Shown here piece by piece: positions 6,855-8,864 of a DNA stretch of 8,864 bases. How positions within the stretch are numbered: the first letter of the stretch is position 1; every line of letters begins with the position of its first letter. Source of the DNA: Sedimentisphaerales bacterium (GTDB lineage: Bacteria; Planctomycetota; Phycisphaerae; Sedimentisphaerales; SG8-4); contig JAFGJR010000097.1 in NCBI GenBank assembly GCA_016928975.1, positions 1-8,864 of the forward strand, in the 5' to 3' direction. Made by a program: the position numbers and the translations under genes. The notes under the pieces are model-generated. The model ran no database searches. It saw only the letters and a program-made list of their open reading frames with translations, and was not told the origin of the DNA.

Positions 6855-7925
6855 TCAGGCCTGTGCGGGGACGAAGACCTTCACTGTGTTCTTGCCGGAC
6901 TGCTTGGCGCCATAGAGCGCCAAATCCGACCGGCTGGTGATGTCTTCCGGACTCACGTCAGGGCCATACTGCCCGACACCGACACTGATGGACAATGGAA
7001 TCTGGCTCCGCTGCCAGACCACTGGCGCGCCGGACACCGCGTTGACGATCCGCTCAGATACGACAACGGCTTCTTCGACCTCTGTGTTGGGCAGGATCAC
7101 CGCGAACTCGTCGCCGCCGTACCGGGCGGCCAGATCGATCTGGCGGATACAGTCGCGAATGTGCCGGCTCACCTCTTTGATGACCTTGTCGCCAGCCCTG
7201 TGGCCGTAGGTGTCATTGATCGCTTTGAGGTTGTCGATGTCCGCCATGATCAGGGAGATCGTTCCGCCATGCCGGCGTGACCGCCATACCTCTTTCTCCA
7301 GCGCCTCGTAGAAGGTCTTATGGTTGACCAGGCCCGTCAGCCCATCCATCGTCGCTTGACGTTGGATCCGCTCGAACAGGTTGATGTTCCCGATCGATGC
7401 CCCGATGAGCTGTCCGAACAGCTCGATCAGAGAGATGTCCTCGCGGGTAAACGCGCACGGGGCCGCCTTGTCCGCCAGGTTCAACACGCCGACGACTCGC
7501 TCCTGACAGACCAGAGGGACGATCGCGCAATTGGTGGTCTCGTAGTTCTCAGCAAAGGCGCGCTGCGAGCGTCTGATCACCGGTTTCGTATGCGTGTTGA
7601 TGTTGCCGGTCAGGATCAGCTCCTTGCTCTTGATCGCCATAACCATCGGCGATGGCGGGGTTTGACTCAAAGAGACGATCCTGTTGATGGGGAATGGATG
7701 GTTGTGACCGATCAGATGGAGGATACTGCCCGTTTCATCCAGTGTATACAGGGAGGCAAACCGCGTGCCTACCATGAGGGGGATCTTCTTGACACATGCG
7801 TCGGCAACGCGATGAATGTCAAGGCAGTTGATCTGCCGCGCGAGCGGAGTCACCTGCTCCAACAACGTGGACTTGCCGATGCAATCCGCCGCGTTGTCTA
7901 CCGGTTGTGCATCCTGACTTGTCAT
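6855..7925 (-). CDS. GAF-GGDEF diguanylate cyclase
   Basis: Soluble enzyme that would condense two GTP into cyclic di-GMP. From the ATG at 7925 it has 356 residues: a GAF-type sensor domain about 22-185, then a GGDEF domain about 190-352. Seen directly: DGLTGL (194-199), metal-binding Asp229 in ADIDNLKAIND (228-238), YGHRAGD (240-246), the active-site loop GGDEF (270-274), and an RxxD inhibitory site (261-264) exactly five residues before it. Catalysis and product inhibition both look intact. No membrane segment, HAMP or EAL domain is present, so the input is probably a cytosolic small molecule or redox signal; its identity cannot be read. The frame also has an ATG at 7991 (378 residues) with a short GAG ribosome site. 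I prefer 7925 because the added 22 codons are basic, use codons unlike the rest, and overlap an inverted repeat. A separate promoter follows it before mlaE. Confidence 0.93.
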   Translation of the reverse strand: MTSQDAQPVDNAADCIGKSTLLEQVTPLARQINCLDIHRVADACVKKIPLMVGTRFASLYTLDETGSILHLIGHNHPFPINRIVSLSQTPPSPMVMAIKSKELILTGNINTHTKPVIRRSQRAFAENYETTNCAIVPLVCQERVVGVLNLADKAAPCAFTREDISLIELFGQLIGASIGNINLFERIQRQATMDGLTGLVNHKTFYEALEKEVWRSRRHGGTISLIMADIDNLKAINDTYGHRAGDKVIKEVSRHIRDCIRQIDLAARYGGDEFAVILPNTEVEEAVVVSERIVNAVSGAPVVWQRSQIPLSISVGVGQYGPDVSPEDITSRSDLALYGAKQSGKNTVKVFVPAQA

Positions 7926-7958
7926 CCTGTACGACCGCTTTCCTGGGTTCCTACCGTT

Positions 7959-8036
7959 GCGTCTTGGTGCGACTACCTTCTTATCGTCCATTCTCTCAAG
8001 CCCATTCGGAAAAAAATCAGGTAGTCGCTCAGACGC
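7959..8036 (-). repeat. Imperfect inverted repeat around the diguanylate cyclase start
   Basis: GCGTCT (7959-7964) and GCGACTAC (7969-7976) are the reverse complements of AGACGC (8031-8036) and GTAGTCGC (8021-8028). Together they form a 6+8 bp stem with a small internal loop and a 44-nt loop that contains the upstream ATG at 7991 and a seven-T run. In mRNA it could hide a start site; as DNA it could be an operator. It is also consistent with translation beginning at 7925. Confidence 0.4.
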
Positions 8037-8166
8037 ACCGCCCGATCCAGGGCCTGCGAACGGTCGCTAAGAATCGCGGCACGAACGCGCGTTGTTATAG
8101 GCCGTTCCCACTGAACGCCCGCGAGAACAGACCAGTCATCCCACCTTGTTCACGCCGCCACACAAT

Positions 8167-8223
8167 CTTTTTTCAAAAAAGCGATGGAAAACAGTTGACA
8201 CGCCTGCCGGCGAGAAGTACTTT
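8167..8223 (+). promoter_or_regulatory. Candidate plus-strand promoter with UP-like A/T tract, upstream of the MerR gene
   Basis: TTGACA (8195-8200), a 17-base spacer, then TACTTT (8218-8223). An A/T tract, CTTTTTTCAAAAAAG (8167-8181), sits where an UP element would. The -35 is perfect; the -10 matches 3 of 6. A start near 8230 would leave a leader of about 325 nt before the MerR ATG, which is long. Confidence 0.4.
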
Positions 8224-8242
8224 GCGTTTTATAAAACGTCAA
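8214..8242 (-). promoter_or_regulatory. Candidate minus-strand promoter overlapping the plus-strand one
   Basis: On the minus strand TTGACG (8242-8237), a 17-base spacer, TACTTC (8219-8214). Its -10 overlaps the plus-strand -10 in the palindrome AAGTACTT (8215-8222). It would serve the diguanylate cyclase with a leader of about 220-280 nt. The weak -10 keeps this tentative. Confidence 0.28.
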
Positions 8243-8244
8243 AG
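8220..8244. promoter_or_regulatory. Palindromic operator candidate
   Basis: A perfect 14-bp palindrome CGTTTTATAAAACG (8225-8238) is flanked by CTTTG (8220-8224) and CAAAG (8240-8244), which extend the symmetry with one extra base. It sits in the spacer of the minus-strand promoter and at the predicted start of the plus-strand one, a typical place for a dimeric repressor or activator. Which protein binds is unknown; the neighbouring MerR protein is an obvious candidate only by position. Confidence 0.45.
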
Positions 8245-8312
8245 GCGTTTGGCTTCCCAGGACTCGCAGGTTTGGTGTGCTGTAGGCCGCACGTCGAGTC
8301 GTGGTGTGTCAC

Positions 8313-8426
8313 GAGACGGTCGTGGTTCTCGCCGGATGTCGCCGGTGTCTCACGAGGCTTGTTGGAGTGGGCGGTTGTGGTGGTTTCGGAGCATTTCCCA
8401 ACACTAACGGCGAGAGGAACCGTCTC
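8313..8426 (+). other. Long-range two-part inverted repeat (possible structured leader or small RNA)
   Basis: GAGACGGT (8313-8320) pairs with ACCGTCTC (8419-8426), and TCTCGCCG (8327-8334) pairs with CGGCGAGA (8408-8415). That makes two exact 8-bp helices stacked across a 6x3 internal loop and closing a 73-nt apical region. Two helices in register are unlikely by chance. I recognise no known RNA family; strand is assigned only because it would be the leader of the plus-strand gene. Confidence 0.4.
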
Positions 8427-8555
8427 TTCGATTCATGATGTTGTGGACACGTCCGATTTCGGCTCGGCCCTCCTCGGCACCTTTCATCGAGACCCGTCGG
8501 CTGCAAGCGCCAGACTTGTTGGACTTCGAGCCACGCGACTGCCTGAGTTGTGCGT

Positions 8556-8864
8556 ATGACGTGGGAGTATGACAATCACACCTTGAAGGTCCCGGCGAAG
8601 CGATACCGGATCGGTGAGCTCGTCCGCTACAGCCCCTTCTCTCGTCAGACCATCCACAACTACACCATCATGGGGCTCATCCGCGAGGTCGAATGGACCC
8701 GGGGTGGACACCGCCTCTACGATGAGTCCGTGTTCGGGCGGCTCTCACGAATCATGGAATTGAGAAAGACGAAAAGGCTGACCGAGATACGGCGAATCCT
8801 CCGTGAAGAAGAGAACGGTCCCAGTCCGTTGGCAGGCGATGATCGCAACAGCCTCGGCAGTTAC
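8556..8864 (+). CDS. MerR-family DNA-binding protein (3' end beyond window)
   Basis: The frame is open for 103 codons to the right edge. After a short leader (MTWEYDNHTLKVPAKR, 1-16), YRIGELVRYS (17-26) begins a winged helix-turn-helix: SRQTIHNYTIMGLI (29-42), then RGGHRLYDESVFGRL (49-63) as the wing and RIMELRKTKRLTEIRRIL (66-83) as the following helices. These match the DNA-binding half of MerR regulators, with Tyr in place of the usual Trp/Tyr before the helix turn. The effector or dimerisation part, if any, lies mostly past the edge; residues 84-103 look polar and disordered, so a short single-domain protein is possible. ATG at 8556 is chosen; a GTG at 8550 is in frame and an in-frame TGA at 8544 bounds the gene upstream. 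The ribosome site is weak. Its target is unknown. Confidence 0.82.
   Translation, partial: MTWEYDNHTLKVPAKRYRIGELVRYSPFSRQTIHNYTIMGLIREVEWTRGGHRLYDESVFGRLSRIMELRKTKRLTEIRRILREEENGPSPLAGDDRNSLGSY

Larger units (their letters stand above)
7992..8555. other. Long divergent non-coding region between diguanylate cyclase and MerR genes
   Basis: Roughly 560 bases with no recognisable gene on either strand. An open plus-strand frame (8146-8559) has no family features and lacks a ribosome site. The region contains the dgc-side inverted repeat, overlapping divergent promoter motifs with palindromes (8167-8244), and a long-range stem (8313-8426). The stretch 8041-8160 shows nothing I can name. Unexplained composition between 8245 and 8400 (G/T-rich, short repeated words) may reflect a structured leader or small RNA. 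Confidence 0.5.

Noticed and set aside
8245..8555. Known structured RNAs (SRP RNA, RNase P RNA, tmRNA) in the MerR leader
   Set aside because: The conserved sequence signatures I would expect for these were not found.
8146..8559. Plus-strand frame of 137 codons upstream of the MerR gene
   Set aside because: No domain features, no ribosome site, and it overlaps the promoter motifs and palindromes.
1..8864. CRISPR array, tRNA, insertion sequence or prophage
   Set aside because: No regularly spaced repeats, cloverleaf, transposase, integrase or terminal repeats were seen on either strand.

Overview
The window reads as ordinary bacterial chromosome. Five genes lie on the minus strand and one truncated gene on the plus strand at the right edge. 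Most of it (about 2040-7990) is visibly GC-rich, with G/C-ending codons. The left ~1.9 kb, holding the phosphofructokinase-family gene, is closer to half G+C. Several genes (MlaE/MlaF lipid transporter parts, a FAD/Fe-S fusion dehydrogenase, a short-headed MerR-type regulator, a divergent long phosphofructokinase) remind me of Planctomycetota/Phycisphaerae or similar environmental Gram-negative genomes. That placement is inference; no marker gene fixes it. MlaE/MlaF do argue for a cell with an outer membrane.

Layout in the direction of minus-strand transcription, right to left: a soluble GAF-GGDEF diguanylate cyclase (7925-6855); a 177-nt gap with a good sigma70-type promoter; mlaE permease (6677-5865); mlaF ATPase (5817-4954); a 953-residue FAD-oxidase/4Fe-4S/CCG D-2-hydroxyacid dehydrogenase (4898-2037); a candidate intrinsic terminator (1980-1917); and a long phosphofructokinase-family gene (1676 to beyond the left edge). 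On the plus strand a MerR-type DNA-binding protein starts at 8556 and runs off the right edge. Between it and the diguanylate cyclase lies a ~560-630 nt divergent non-coding region with overlapping promoter-like motifs, palindromes and a long-range inverted repeat.

MlaE and MlaF would form the inner-membrane core of an ABC lipid transporter, but the usual MCE-domain partner (MlaD) is not adjacent; the next gene in the apparent operon is the FAD/Fe-S dehydrogenase. The diguanylate cyclase has an intact active site and an intact product-inhibition site, so it probably makes c-di-GMP under feedback control. I see no tRNA, rRNA, CRISPR array, insertion sequence or phage gene. The least ordinary features are the unusual phosphofructokinase, the degenerate first CCG motif of the dehydrogenase, and the structured, palindrome-rich region upstream of the MerR gene. 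None of these proves a new system.
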